Positions 23,921 through 32,367 of a DNA stretch of 36,531 bases are shown here, one piece after another. The DNA comes from Eutrophocola sp964490145 (GTDB lineage Bacteria; Pseudomonadota; Gammaproteobacteria; Pseudomonadales; Pseudohongiellaceae): NCBI GenBank assembly GCA_964490145.1, contig CAZBBS010000024.1, positions 1 through 36,531 of the forward strand, given 5' to 3'. Both the position numbers and the translations under genes were made by a program. How positions within the stretch are numbered: position 1 is the first letter of the stretch; the number at the start of each line of letters is the position of its first letter. Under the pieces are notes generated by a model. That model had not been told where the DNA came from and made no database searches. It was given only the letters and a program-made list of their open reading frames with translations.

Positions 23921-25728
23921 GCAGGCTTACCGGCATAAAACGCGACCTGTTTCATATTGGTCTGTTTGGCCTGGCTTACCTGGTGGTGGCGCTGCTGGTC
24001 AGTAATTCCTACTACCAGTTGATTCTGACCATAATGCCTGTCTGGGCGGTCATGGGGCTTTCCTGGAACCTGTTTTCGGGCTACAGCGGACTGGTCAGTT
24101 TCGGGCATGCCGCCTTCTTCGGCCTGGGGGCCTATCTGGTGGCCTTATGCCTGGTGGTCTGGGAACTGAGTCCCTGGTTCACCATTATTCTGGCAACGCT
24201 TTCAGGCGGGCTGGCAGGCATGCTGGTTGGTTTGCCCACCTTCCGTTTACGCGGCCACTATTTTGCCCTGGCCATGCTGGCTTACCCCTTGGCCCTGCTG
24301 TACATCTTCGAATGGCTCGGGTACCAGGAAGTGGCGCTGCCTATGATGCGGGAAGCACCCGTCAAGTACATGCAGTTTGAAAACCGTTTTTACGAGATCC
24401 TGATTGCCCTTGTGCTGCTCCTGGTGACGCTGGTGATTACCGCCCGGTTATACAACTCCCGCTTTGGCATGTCCCTGCTGGCGATCAAGCTGGATGAGGA
24501 TGCTGCCGAGGCAGCGGGCATCAACACGCTGTACTGGAAACTGGTGGCCATCACCATCAGTGCTGCCATTGCCAGTGCAGCCGGCGGTTTCTATGCTGTT
24601 GTACTGCTGGTGGTCACGCCCTTGGCGGTCTTCGGTATGCTGGTGTCAGCCCAGGCCCTGATCTTCGCCATGTTCGGCGGTGTGGGAACCCTGTGGGGCC
24701 CGGTGCTGGGGGCCTTCATTCTGGTGCCGTTGAGTGAATTGTTGTATGCCCGGTATGCCGCTGATTTTCCCGGCATCCAGGGTGTCATTTATGGCGTTGC
24801 GATTATCGTTGTCATTCTGTTCGCTCCCGAAGGACTGATCTGGAAGTTGCGAATGCTGATCAAGCCAGGACAGATTCGCATGCTGGGCTCTTCGGCCAGT
24901 CAGGCAGACCTGGCCGTCGACACTGGCGTACTCAGGGTGGAAAACATGGGAGGCGACAGGCCGATACTGGAAGTCAGCGGTCTGTTCAAGGCTTTTGGTG
25001 GATTGCAGGCGACCAATGATTTGTCCTTCAGTATCCGACAGGGAGAGCTGGTGGGCATTATTGGTCCGAATGGTGCAGGAAAAACCACCCTGTTCAATCA
25101 GCTCAACGGGTTTATTCGCCCTGACAAGGGGGCAATCCGTTTTGCAGGTCAGTCGGTGCTTAAAAAGCGCCCGAGCAAAATCTGTGCGTTGGGTATGGCC
25201 CGGACCTTTCAGGTGGCCAAGCCTTTCACACATCTATCCGTGCTGGATAACGTGGTGGTTGGAGCCTATGTGCATACCCGCACCCGGAAAGAGGCGGAGC
25301 AGTTTGCCTCGGCGGCCATCAAGCTGGTGGGACTGGATGATCAGTTCACGTTGCCTGCTGCCAACCTGACCAACAAGCAGCTCAGATTGATGGAGCTGGC
25401 GCGGGCATTGGCCAGCCGACCAGGACTCATCCTGGTGGATGAAATTCTCGCGGGACTTGATCCGGATGCCATGGCGGAGATGCTGGTGGTTCTGCAGAAA
25501 GTCAGGGCACTGGGCATCACCATTGTGATTATCGAGCACAGCATGCAGGCTATGGTGAAGTTGGTGGATCGATTCATTGTCCTTGACCATGGCTCCCTGC
25601 TGGCCGAGGGTGTGCCTGAAGAGATTGTAAGACATCCTCAGGTTATCGAAGCCTATCTGGGTAAAAAGTGGCTGGATGACAGCGAAGGCAATGGCGAAGG
25701 TGGCGGGGTGGCAGATGACGGTCACTGA
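23917..25728 (+). CDS. Fused LivM-type permease and LivG-type ABC ATPase
   Basis: A 603-residue fusion. Residues 1 to about 310 are a LivM-type permease (YSGLVSFGHAAFFGLGAYLVAL near 58, conserved loop GMSLLAIKLDEDAAEAAGIN near 187). A linker of about 35 residues leads to a LivG-type ATPase from about 346 on. The ATPase has Walker A GPNGAGKTT (about 383-391), a signature region LTNKQLRLMELARAL in place of LSGGQ (about 483), and Walker B LILVDE (about 503), followed by the D-loop, IIEHSM and EAYLG. The C-terminus is acidic and Gly-rich, and overlaps livF by 14 bases. The fusion is in one open frame with no sign of error, and forces one ATPase to pair with this permease. Confidence 0.88.
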   Translation: MSRLTGIKRDLFHIGLFGLAYLVVALLVSNSYYQLILTIMPVWAVMGLSWNLFSGYSGLVSFGHAAFFGLGAYLVALCLVVWELSPWFTIILATLSGGLAGMLVGLPTFRLRGHYFALAMLAYPLALLYIFEWLGYQEVALPMMREAPVKYMQFENRFYEILIALVLLLVTLVITARLYNSRFGMSLLAIKLDEDAAEAAGINTLYWKLVAITISAAIASAAGGFYAVVLLVVTPLAVFGMLVSAQALIFAMFGGVGTLWGPVLGAFILVPLSELLYARYAADFPGIQGVIYGVAIIVVILFAPEGLIWKLRMLIKPGQIRMLGSSASQADLAVDTGVLRVENMGGDRPILEVSGLFKAFGGLQATNDLSFSIRQGELVGIIGPNGAGKTTLFNQLNGFIRPDKGAIRFAGQSVLKKRPSKICALGMARTFQVAKPFTHLSVLDNVVVGAYVHTRTRKEAEQFASAAIKLVGLDDQFTLPAANLTNKQLRLMELARALASRPGLILVDEILAGLDPDAMAEMLVVLQKVRALGITIVIIEHSMQAMVKLVDRFIVLDHGSLLAEGVPEEIVRHPQVIEAYLGKKWLDDSEGNGEGGGVADDGH

Positions 25729-26437
25729 GATACTCAGCCTGGAAAGTGTCCATGCCGGTTACGGTGGAGCTGCTGTGCTGCAGGATATTTCACTGACATT
25801 GAAAGCCGGTGAATTCATCGCTGTTGTCGGGCCCAACGGTGCCGGCAAAACCACCCTGTTCAAAACCCTGTCGGGTATCGTCACGCCAACTTCCGGCAGC
25901 ATTCACTTCCAGGGCAGCGACCTGCTCAGCGTGGAGGCTTCAAGACGTCCGCACCTTGGACTGGCTCACGTTCCTGAGGGACGCCAGGTGTTTCCCACCC
26001 TTACGGTGCAGGAAAATCTGGACATGGGATTTTATGCCCGCCGCGACCAGGGAAAGGAGTCAGCGGTGCTGGAGCAGATTTTTACCTGGTTTCCGGTGTT
26101 GAAAGACCGGCAGAATCAGGCGGCAGGAACATTGTCAGGCGGCGAACAGCAGATGCTGGCCATTGGTCGGGGGCTGGCAGCCGGCCCCGATGTATTGATG
26201 CTGGATGAGCCTTCCATGGGCCTGGCGCCGGCTATTGCCGATGAAATTTTCGAGCGCCTGGTGGAGATTCATCAAGATGGCGAGCTCAGCATCATCCTGG
26301 TTGAGCAGCGCGTTGCCGAGGCCCTGCATTTTGCCAGTCGAGCCTACGTCCTGGAGGCAGGGCGGATCATCCTCAGTGGCAACCCGGCTGACCTGCAAAA
26401 CGACGACCGTATTCGCCAGGCGTATATGGGCATGTGA
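25715..26437 (+). CDS. Branched-chain-amino-acid-type ABC ATPase, LivF family
   Basis: A 240-residue ATPase with complete motifs: Walker A GPNGAGKTT (about 39-47), Q-loop region PEGRQVFPTLTVQENL, canonical signature LSGGEQQMLAIGRGL, Walker B VLMLDEPSMGLAP and switch His replaced by Gln in LVEQRV, as usual in LivF. The start at 25715 (MTVTEILSL) overlaps the end of the fusion gene; GGCGGGGTGG lies just before it. Longer in-frame starts exist but do not match the family. Last gene of the importer operon. A binding-protein gene of the same class lies 4.5 kb downstream, beyond the sulfide module. Confidence 0.9.
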   Translation: MTVTEILSLESVHAGYGGAAVLQDISLTLKAGEFIAVVGPNGAGKTTLFKTLSGIVTPTSGSIHFQGSDLLSVEASRRPHLGLAHVPEGRQVFPTLTVQENLDMGFYARRDQGKESAVLEQIFTWFPVLKDRQNQAAGTLSGGEQQMLAIGRGLAAGPDVLMLDEPSMGLAPAIADEIFERLVEIHQDGELSIILVEQRVAEALHFASRAYVLEAGRIILSGNPADLQNDDRIRQAYMGM

Positions 26438-26510
26438 TTGTTGCCAGGGCAGGGCGTCCCGGCAGATGATTTGCCAGGCGGTGCCGGCTTTGCCAGTTCC
26501 ATCAACTTTA

Positions 26511-26584
26511 TTGACAAATTTGACAATTTTGCATTTTCTGCAGCCCATTCTGGCTTTTTTATACTTATATAATTCCTTTATAAT
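26511..26584 (+). promoter_or_regulatory. AT-rich promoter/operator region of the sulfide module
   Basis: A sharp AT-rich patch between livF and the persulfide dioxygenase gene. TTGACA occurs twice in tandem (26511-26516 and 26520-26525). TATACT (26560), TATAAT (26568) and TATAAT (26579) follow. No pair has ideal 17-base spacing, so the exact promoter is uncertain. In other bacteria this gene type is controlled by the ArsR-family repressor BigR from AT-rich dyads, but no BigR gene is present here. Confidence 0.4.
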
Positions 26585-26664
26585 CAATAAGATAAAGGTT
26601 TTGGTGCAAGTTGGCATGAAAACTGCAAATTACTGTGAAATGGACTTCTGAAGGAGGAGTTGCA

Positions 26665-27561
26665 ATGACCAGTGTTTTGCCTTTCACACCGGATATGTCA
26701 GTCCGGCCCGAAGTGACCGCTTTTTTTGACCAGGAAACGGAAACCTTTTCCTACGTGGTGAAGGATCCAGCCTCCAGCGCCTGTGCTGTCATTGATTCAG
26801 TGATGAATCTGGAATATGCCTCCGGCACCATCAGCTATGAAGGGGCCGATGAAATCATTGACTTCATTCGTGACAACAATCTAAAGCTGCAGTGGTTGAT
26901 AGAAACCCATGTCCATGCGGATCATCTGACAGCTGCCCCATACATTCAGGAAAGACTCGGCGGCAGAATTGGTATAGGCAGCAAGATCACGGTTGTACAA
27001 AATGTCTTCGCCGGCATCTTCAACGCGGGTAACGAATTCAGGTGTGATGGGTCTCAGTTTGATGTTCTTTTTGATGATGGCGACAGCTACCAGATTGGCG
27101 AGATGACGGCTTATGCCATGCATACACCGGGACATACCCCGGCCTGTATGACTCATGTTATCGGTGATGCCGTTTTCGTTGGTGACACTATCTTCATGCC
27201 GGACGTGGGCACCGCGCGTGCAGATTTTCCTGGCGGCAATGCCGCTGTGCTCTACCAGTCAATCAGCAAAGTGCTGTCATTACCTGATGATGCTCGACTG
27301 TTCATGTGCCATGACTATCCCATGGGGCGTTCTGTTGACTACCAGACGACGGTTGCGGAAGAGAAAAAAGGGAACATCCACGTTCATGACGGTGTCGCAG
27401 AAGCTGAATTTGTCAGCGTGCGTGAAGCACGTGATGCCACACTGGCCATGCCCCACCTGATACTGCCGTCATTGCAGGTCAATATGCGGGCAGGACATTT
27501 ACCACCTGTGGAAGATAACAATATGGTGTACCTGAAATTACCGATTAATGCGTTTAAATAA
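26665..27561 (+). CDS. Blh/ETHE1-like persulfide dioxygenase (metallo-beta-lactamase fold)
   Basis: A 298-residue non-heme iron enzyme expected to oxidise glutathione persulfide to sulfite. It has THVHADH (81-87), HTPGHTPACMTH (about 153-164), GDTIFMPDVGTARADFPGG (about 173-191) and a late MCHDYP histidine. The MPDxGTARxDFPGG segment is typical of the Blh proteins of BigR-controlled operons rather than of mitochondrial ETHE1, which has GCGRTDFQ there. The start at 26665 has a strong AAGGAGGAG site 7 bases before. It is followed after 49 bases by sulfide:quinone oxidoreductase, its expected partner. Confidence 0.87.
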   Translation: MTSVLPFTPDMSVRPEVTAFFDQETETFSYVVKDPASSACAVIDSVMNLEYASGTISYEGADEIIDFIRDNNLKLQWLIETHVHADHLTAAPYIQERLGGRIGIGSKITVVQNVFAGIFNAGNEFRCDGSQFDVLFDDGDSYQIGEMTAYAMHTPGHTPACMTHVIGDAVFVGDTIFMPDVGTARADFPGGNAAVLYQSISKVLSLPDDARLFMCHDYPMGRSVDYQTTVAEEKKGNIHVHDGVAEAEFVSVREARDATLAMPHLILPSLQVNMRAGHLPPVEDNNMVYLKLPINAFK

Positions 27562-27610
27562 AAAATAAGGTCAAATCAAGTTTTCGGGCGTTCAAGTGAG
27601 GAGGGAGTTA

Positions 27611-28864
27611 ATGGAAAACAGTAGCGCAATTCACCCGGTGGTGATTGTTGGTGGCGGCAGTGCCGGTATTTCAGTGGCAACCAGTTTGCTGAAACGCCAG
27701 GGTAATCTGGACATTACCATCATTGACCCTGCCGCAGAACATTATTACCAGCCCGGTTTTACCATGGTGGGCGGTGGTGTCTTCAGGATTGGTCAGACCA
27801 AACGATCTATGGCGTCGGTCATGCCCTCGGATGTGACCTGGATCCAAAAAGCCGTAGCCTCGTTTGATCCGGATAACAATGCCCTGGCGCTGGATGATGG
27901 CAGCACAATCACATACGAGCGTCTGATTGTTTGTCCTGGCCTGAAGCTTAACTGGGACGGTATTGAAGGTCTCAGGGAAACGCTGGGCAAGAATGGTGTC
28001 ACCTCGAATTATCTCCCGGACTATGCTCCCTATACCTGGGACCTGGTCAGGAAACTGAAATCCGGAAAAGCAGTTTTTACCCAGCCGCCCATGCCCATCA
28101 AGTGTGCCGGAGCTCCGCAAAAAGCCCTGTATCTGTCTGCGGATTACTGGCTGAAAAGCGGGGCGCTGAACAAGATCAGTATCGACTTCTGCAACGCTGG
28201 CGGGGTGCTGTTTGGTGTAGCTGATTATGTCCCGGCCCTGCAATCCTATATTGATCGTTACAGAGCCAATCTGAAGTTGAACCACAATCTGGTGAAAGTG
28301 GATGGTCCAGGGCAGACAGCCTGGTTCAATAAAACCGATGCTGACGGCAATACCGAAACTGTGGAAATCAGGTTTAACATGCTGCATGTCTGTCCCCCGC
28401 AAACAGCTCCGGATTTTGTCCGCAACAGCCCCCTGGCGGATGCTGCAGGCTGGGTAGATGTCGATCAGCATACCCTCAGACACAAGGTATACGGCAATAT
28501 CTGGGGGCTAGGTGATGCCACGAATACGCCTAATGCCAAGACCGCAGCTGCCGTACGCAAACAGGCGCCTGTTGTGGCCTGTAACGTGCTTGAGGACATT
28601 CGCAAGGGCAGTCAGACCTATGGCTATGATGGATACGGAGCCTGCCCGTTGACCGTGGAAAACGGCAGGATTGTTCTGGCTGAATTCAGCTATGGCGGCA
28701 AGCTGGCACCCAGTCTGCCAACCTGGCTGCTCAAGGGTACGCAGCCCACCTGGCTGGCCTGGTTCCTGAAAAAAGTCATCATGCCCATGCTTTACTGGGA
28801 TGGTATGCTCAAGGGCAGGGAAACCCTGGTGAAGCCGCAGAAACTGGCTGAGCTGAAAAAATAA
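27611..28864 (+). CDS. sqr: Sulfide:quinone oxidoreductase
   Basis: A 417-residue FAD enzyme that oxidises sulfide to persulfide or polysulfide and passes electrons to quinone at the inner membrane. It has the FAD motif VVIVGGGSAGIS (10-21), YYQPGFTMVGGG (45-56), MPIKCAGAPQK (161-171, Cys165 a candidate redox cysteine), MLHVCPPQTAPDF, GNIWGLGDATNTPNAKT and a C-terminal Trp/Leu-rich amphipathic region for membrane contact (about 375-400). The pattern fits type II SQRs. GAGGAGGGAG precedes the ATG at 27611. Sits between the persulfide dioxygenase and SulP genes. Confidence 0.9.
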   Translation: MENSSAIHPVVIVGGGSAGISVATSLLKRQGNLDITIIDPAAEHYYQPGFTMVGGGVFRIGQTKRSMASVMPSDVTWIQKAVASFDPDNNALALDDGSTITYERLIVCPGLKLNWDGIEGLRETLGKNGVTSNYLPDYAPYTWDLVRKLKSGKAVFTQPPMPIKCAGAPQKALYLSADYWLKSGALNKISIDFCNAGGVLFGVADYVPALQSYIDRYRANLKLNHNLVKVDGPGQTAWFNKTDADGNTETVEIRFNMLHVCPPQTAPDFVRNSPLADAAGWVDVDQHTLRHKVYGNIWGLGDATNTPNAKTAAAVRKQAPVVACNVLEDIRKGSQTYGYDGYGACPLTVENGRIVLAEFSYGGKLAPSLPTWLLKGTQPTWLAWFLKKVIMPMLYWDGMLKGRETLVKPQKLAELKK

Positions 28865-28890
28865 CCTGCCTGACATTCCGGACTGATTAC

Positions 28891-30615
28891 ATGCTGGCCA
28901 ATTTTCTGCCATGCATCGACTGGATGCGCACGTACAACAGTCGCACGCTGACTGATGATCTGGTGGCCGCTGTTATCGTCACCATCATGCTGGTGCCGCA
29001 GTCCCTGGCTTATGCCTTGCTTGCGGGAGTACCCGCTGAAGTGGGCCTGTATGCCAGCATGATGCCCCTGGTGCTGTACACCGTATTTGGCAGTAGCCGA
29101 ACACTGGCCGTCGGACCGGTGGCAGTGGCTTCCCTGATGACCGCCTCGTCCATAGGCAGTCTTGGCCTGGAAACGGCTGACCAGTACCTGCAGGCAGCGA
29201 TGGTGCTGGCCATGCTCAGTGGCCTGTTCCTGCTGGCCCTGGGAATCCTTCGCTTTGGCTTTCTGGCCAATTTTCTGTCCCACCCAGTGGTGTCCGGATT
29301 CATTACCGCTTCCGGCATCATCATTGCCTTGAGCCAGACCAGACACATCCTGGGTATCAGTGGTGGAGGTGACAACCTGCCAGAGCTGATCGGTACCATG
29401 CTGGAAAATCTGGGCAGTACCAACACCAGCACCTTTGCGGTTGGCATTTTTGCCCTGGGCTTCCTGACCGTCGCCAGGGTATGGCTGAAGAAGTGGCTGT
29501 CAATGATGCGAGTGCCGGATTTCATGGCAGGGGTTATCACCAAGGCGGCACCGGTGATGGCGGTCATCATCACCATCATCTGGGCTGATGTGGCGAGCCT
29601 GGGTGAACAGAACGTTGCGCTGGTCGGTATGATCCCGGCGGGTCTGCCTTCCCTGATGATTCCCGCGCTGGATGTTGGTCTGGTACGGGAGCTGATGCTG
29701 CCGGCCATCCTGATTTCGGTGATTGGTTACGTCGAATCCATTTCCGTGGGGAAAACCCTGGCCGCCAAACGCCGACAGAAAATCAACCAGAACCAGGAAC
29801 TGATCGGGCTGGGAACCGCGAATATTGCCTCGGCTCTGTCTGGCGGCTTTCCGGTGACCGGGGGCTTTTCCCGTTCAGTGGTGAACTTCGATGCCGGTGC
29901 GCAAACCCCGGCGGCAGGTTTCTTTACGGCCATCGGCATTGCCATTGCCACACTCACCCTGACCGATTACCTGGCCCTGCTGCCCAAGGCGACACTGGCT
30001 GCCACCATCATCGTTGCCGTGCTCGGGCTGGTCGATTTTTCCATCCTGAAAAAAACCTGGAACTATTCACGTAACGATTTCATTGCGGTGGCTGCCACCA
30101 TCGGTGTCACACTGATTTCAGGTGTTGAGATTGGCGTGTCCACGGGGGTGTTTGCTTCCCTCGTGCTGCACCTGTACAAGACATCCAGGCCACATATTGC
30201 AGAGGTGGGCGAGATCAAGGGCACCAAGCATTTTCGCAATATCAAGCGCCACAAGGTGGAAACCTCACCCTCCGTGCTGTCACTGCGTGTCGATGAAAGC
30301 CTGTACTTTGCCAACGCCTCCTATCTGGAAGAGGAAATTTTCCGCAACCTGAGTGAGCGTAAAAACCTGAAACACATCGTGTTGATGTGTACCGCGGTGA
30401 ATGAAATTGACATCAGCGCCCTGGAAGTACTCGAGTCAATCAATGAAATCCTGAAAGAGCAGGGCATAGGGTTTCACCTGTCCGAGGTCAAGGGCCCGGT
30501 GATGGACCACCTGGAAAACACCCACTTCCTGCACTCTCTCAACGGCCAGGTGTTCCTGTCCCAGTACCAGGCAGTACAGTCTCTGGCTCTGGAAGATACC
30601 CTGCTGTCCCTGTAG
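28891..30615 (+). CDS. SulP-family anion transporter with STAS domain
   Basis: A 574-residue SLC26/SulP transporter. The signature region is PQSLAYALLAGVPAEVGLYASMMPLVLYTVFGSSRTLAVGPVA (about 33-75), followed by GFPVTGGFSRSVVNFDAG (about 320). Some 12-14 membrane segments run up to about residue 430. A cytoplasmic STAS domain follows (about 460-560, with IVLMCTAVNEIDISALEVLESINEIL). The family moves sulfate, bicarbonate and related anions. Placed 26 bases after sulfide:quinone oxidoreductase, it probably handles sulfate, sulfite or another oxidised sulfur anion, though the direction of transport cannot be deduced. Confidence 0.9.
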   Translation: MLANFLPCIDWMRTYNSRTLTDDLVAAVIVTIMLVPQSLAYALLAGVPAEVGLYASMMPLVLYTVFGSSRTLAVGPVAVASLMTASSIGSLGLETADQYLQAAMVLAMLSGLFLLALGILRFGFLANFLSHPVVSGFITASGIIIALSQTRHILGISGGGDNLPELIGTMLENLGSTNTSTFAVGIFALGFLTVARVWLKKWLSMMRVPDFMAGVITKAAPVMAVIITIIWADVASLGEQNVALVGMIPAGLPSLMIPALDVGLVRELMLPAILISVIGYVESISVGKTLAAKRRQKINQNQELIGLGTANIASALSGGFPVTGGFSRSVVNFDAGAQTPAAGFFTAIGIAIATLTLTDYLALLPKATLAATIIVAVLGLVDFSILKKTWNYSRNDFIAVAATIGVTLISGVEIGVSTGVFASLVLHLYKTSRPHIAEVGEIKGTKHFRNIKRHKVETSPSVLSLRVDESLYFANASYLEEEIFRNLSERKNLKHIVLMCTAVNEIDISALEVLESINEILKEQGIGFHLSEVKGPVMDHLENTHFLHSLNGQVFLSQYQAVQSLALEDTLLSL

Positions 30616-30638
30616 TTATTCTGTCTGCCGGGGAAGTG

Positions 30639-30667
30639 TTGACACATTCTTTTTATGCCTGTAATTT
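30639..30667 (+). promoter_or_regulatory. Sigma-70-like promoter of the small ORF unit
   Basis: A consensus TTGACA at 30639-30644 starts 24 bases after the SulP stop. TGTAAT at 30660-30665 (15-base spacer) or TAATTT at 30662-30667 (17-base spacer) can serve as the -10 box. A transcript beginning near 30673 would run to the terminator at 30868, about 195 nt. Confidence 0.5.
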
Positions 30668-30706
30668 GCGGAGTAATTCAACTGAGAAATAAAAGGAGGT
30701 GATCCA

Positions 30707-30787
30707 ATGTCTAGTGATATGTGTAAGGTTTCAGCGGATATTGGTGTTAGTGTTCAATTCGGTCGTAACAGCCGGAGGGAGATATAG
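30707..30787 (+). CDS. 26-residue small ORF with a 14-nt perfect Shine-Dalgarno match
   Basis: ATG at 30707 follows directly on AAGGAGGTGATCCA (30693-30706), which is fully complementary to the 3' end of 16S rRNA. The frame encodes MSSDMCKVSADI then GVSVQFGRNSRREI and ends at TAG (30785-30787). The peptide has one Cys, is basic at its end, and has no membrane segment or signal sequence. GGAGG (30774-30778) near the stop can pair with CCTCC (30791-30795), and that CCTCC could also pair with the ribosome binding site. It resembles no peptide I know. It may be a real small protein, a leader peptide acting with the downstream terminator on the binding-protein gene, or part of a structured small RNA. 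Confidence 0.55.
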   Translation: MSSDMCKVSADIGVSVQFGRNSRREI

Positions 30788-30840
30788 CATCCTCCAAGAG
30801 AAATCTTGAATGAGTTCCGTTGGAACCAAATCAAATCACG

Positions 30841-30868
30841 AAAGGGAGCCTTTGGGCTCCCTTTTTTT
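30841..30868 (+). terminator. Intrinsic terminator after the small ORF
   Basis: AAAGGGAGCC (30841-30850) and GGCTCCCTTT (30855-30864) form a perfect 10-bp stem with a 4-nt loop and a run of seven T. A small hairpin GTTCC/GGAAC (30814-30826) precedes it. It lies 53 bases after the small ORF stop and 114 bases before the binding-protein start, so it either ends the small unit or acts as an attenuator. Confidence 0.9.
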
Positions 30869-30982
30869 ATTGACGTACCTGTACGATGTGAGTTGATCGA
30901 CCACACGCCCTTCCTTGCCTTGACACACAGTTATTGCCGTTTGATCATTGGCCCAACAAAAATATCAAGTCACAGGGGAATC

Positions 30983-32197
30983 ATGAAAAGTATTCGCGCC
31001 TTTATCGTTTTACTGCTGGTGGTACTCACCATACCTGTCCAGGCTCAGGATCCTATCAAGGTAGGGTTTATCGTTCCGCTGTCCGGCCCCTGGGCCAGGC
31101 AGGGCCAGGTGATGCGGGCTGCTGCCGAACTGGCCATCGAGCAGATCAATGCCAGTGGTGGCATCAGGGCTCATGGTGGCCGTCCCCTGGAACTGGCGGT
31201 CTTTGATGCCGGGGATTCAGTTGAGCGGGCGAAAAACGCTGCACAGCGCATGGTAGCGGAAGAACCTGACCTGGTCGGTGCCACAGGCGCGTACCTGTCA
31301 TCCTTCACCCTGGCCGCTACGGAAGTCACCGAGCGCGCCGGTATCCCGCTGTTGACCCTGAGTTATTCTGACCTGATCACATCCCGCGGCTTCACCCACA
31401 TGTTCCAGACCTCAGCTACCGGCGATTATCAGGCGGAGCATGCACTTCCCCTGTTAATGGACATGGCCGAACAGGCATCCGGCAAGCGCCCCAAAACCAT
31501 CGGGATAGTGATGGACAATACGGCGGCATCTGTGGCCTTTGTAAAACCCATCGTGGAAGGCACTGCCCTGGCAGAAAACAATCTGGAACTGGTGGTGAAC
31601 GAAGTGTTTACCCCGCCCCTGGCCAATGCCACACCCCTGATCCAGCGGGTGCGCTCCCGTCGCCCGGATATGCTCCTGCTGCTGCCTACAGCGGTATCGG
31701 ATGCCAAGCTGCTGCTTGAGAAAATGAATGAGTTCGGACTGGGCCGTGGCCGCCTGCCCACCATATCCAATGGCAGTGCCATGGGGGATCCTGACCTGGC
31801 TGCCAACATGCCAACGGCGTTGCTGGAGGGCGTGATGTCGGTGGTCGCCAACTGGAGCCGCAAGGGCCAGGAACAGATGATTGCAGACTACATGGCCTTC
31901 TCCGGCGAGCCCTGGATGACCCAGAACCCGTTGTGTGCCTTTGGCCATGTCTGGTTACTGAAAGAAGCCCTGGAACTGGCTCCCACCCCCGACCGGGAAG
32001 CCGTGAGCCAGGCCCTGCACACCATGGATATCGACTCCGGTGCCGCCGATTATTTTACCGGTAACCGGGTACGGTTCGACGAAACCGGCAAACGGCTTGA
32101 TGCAGAAATTCTGGTCATTCAGTGGCAGAAGGGTGAAGCTAAAACCGTATTCCCGGAGTCGGCGGCGCTGGGGCAGCTTGTTTGGCCGTCCAGATAA
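30983..32197 (+). CDS. Liv-type ABC transporter periplasmic substrate-binding protein
   Basis: A 404-residue secreted type I periplasmic binding protein of the branched-chain-amino-acid class. A signal peptide (1 to about 23, cut near VQA-QDP) is followed by IKVGFIVPLSGPWARQGQVMRAAAELAIEQINASGGI, the usual opening, then two alpha/beta lobes. The start at 30983 follows CAGGGGAATC; upstream in-frame codons run through the terminator and are rejected. No transporter genes adjoin it. The importer at 22.9-26.4 kb lacks its own binding protein, so this is its likely partner. The palindrome CGTACCTGTACG lies upstream at 30874-30885 just after the terminator. Confidence 0.88.
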   Translation: MKSIRAFIVLLLVVLTIPVQAQDPIKVGFIVPLSGPWARQGQVMRAAAELAIEQINASGGIRAHGGRPLELAVFDAGDSVERAKNAAQRMVAEEPDLVGATGAYLSSFTLAATEVTERAGIPLLTLSYSDLITSRGFTHMFQTSATGDYQAEHALPLLMDMAEQASGKRPKTIGIVMDNTAASVAFVKPIVEGTALAENNLELVVNEVFTPPLANATPLIQRVRSRRPDMLLLLPTAVSDAKLLLEKMNEFGLGRGRLPTISNGSAMGDPDLAANMPTALLEGVMSVVANWSRKGQEQMIADYMAFSGEPWMTQNPLCAFGHVWLLKEALELAPTPDREAVSQALHTMDIDSGAADYFTGNRVRFDETGKRLDAEILVIQWQKGEAKTVFPESAALGQLVWPSR

Positions 32198-32217
32198 GGG
32201 CAGCTACCAGCCGCCAG
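32198..32217 (-). repeat. Partial copy of the CTGGCAGCTGGAGGCTGG repeat
   Basis: Immediately after the binding-protein stop, the complementary strand of this stretch reads CTGGCGGCTGGTAGCTGCCC, matching the core of the repeat at 32309-32339 with small differences and in inverted orientation to it. Confidence 0.55.
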
Positions 32218-32308
32218 AGTGAATCTTCTGATTTGTGTATTTTCTTTCAGTAAGCGCTGAGCGCCGATTGGTTAAAATATTAAACCTGATCCTTCAGCTG
32301 ACCTGAAC

Positions 32309-32339
32309 AAACTGGCAGCTGGAGGCTGGTAGCTGGCAG
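32309..32339 (+). repeat. Left arm of 31-bp inverted repeat flanking the SDR gene
   Basis: Thirty-one bases beginning AAACTGGCAGCTGGAGG match the reverse complement of 33211-33241 with a single difference (T at 32330 against G at 33220, which would be a G-U pair in RNA). It lies 29 bases beyond the SDR stop. Confidence 0.85.
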
Positions 32340-32367
32340 CTAACCGCCGGCAAGCCGGCAGGGCTGG

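Noticed and set aside
26539..26560. AGCC/GGCT stem followed by T-run as a livF terminator
   Set aside because: The stem is only 4 bp, too weak to call; the T-run belongs to the AT-rich promoter patch.
27671..28483. Long minus-strand open frame opposite sulfide:quinone oxidoreductase
   Set aside because: Shadow of a well-supported gene with no motif or start signal.
30806..30982. N-terminal extension of the periplasmic binding protein
   Set aside because: It would be translated through the intrinsic terminator and would move the signal peptide to the interior; ATG 30983 has a clear ribosome binding site.
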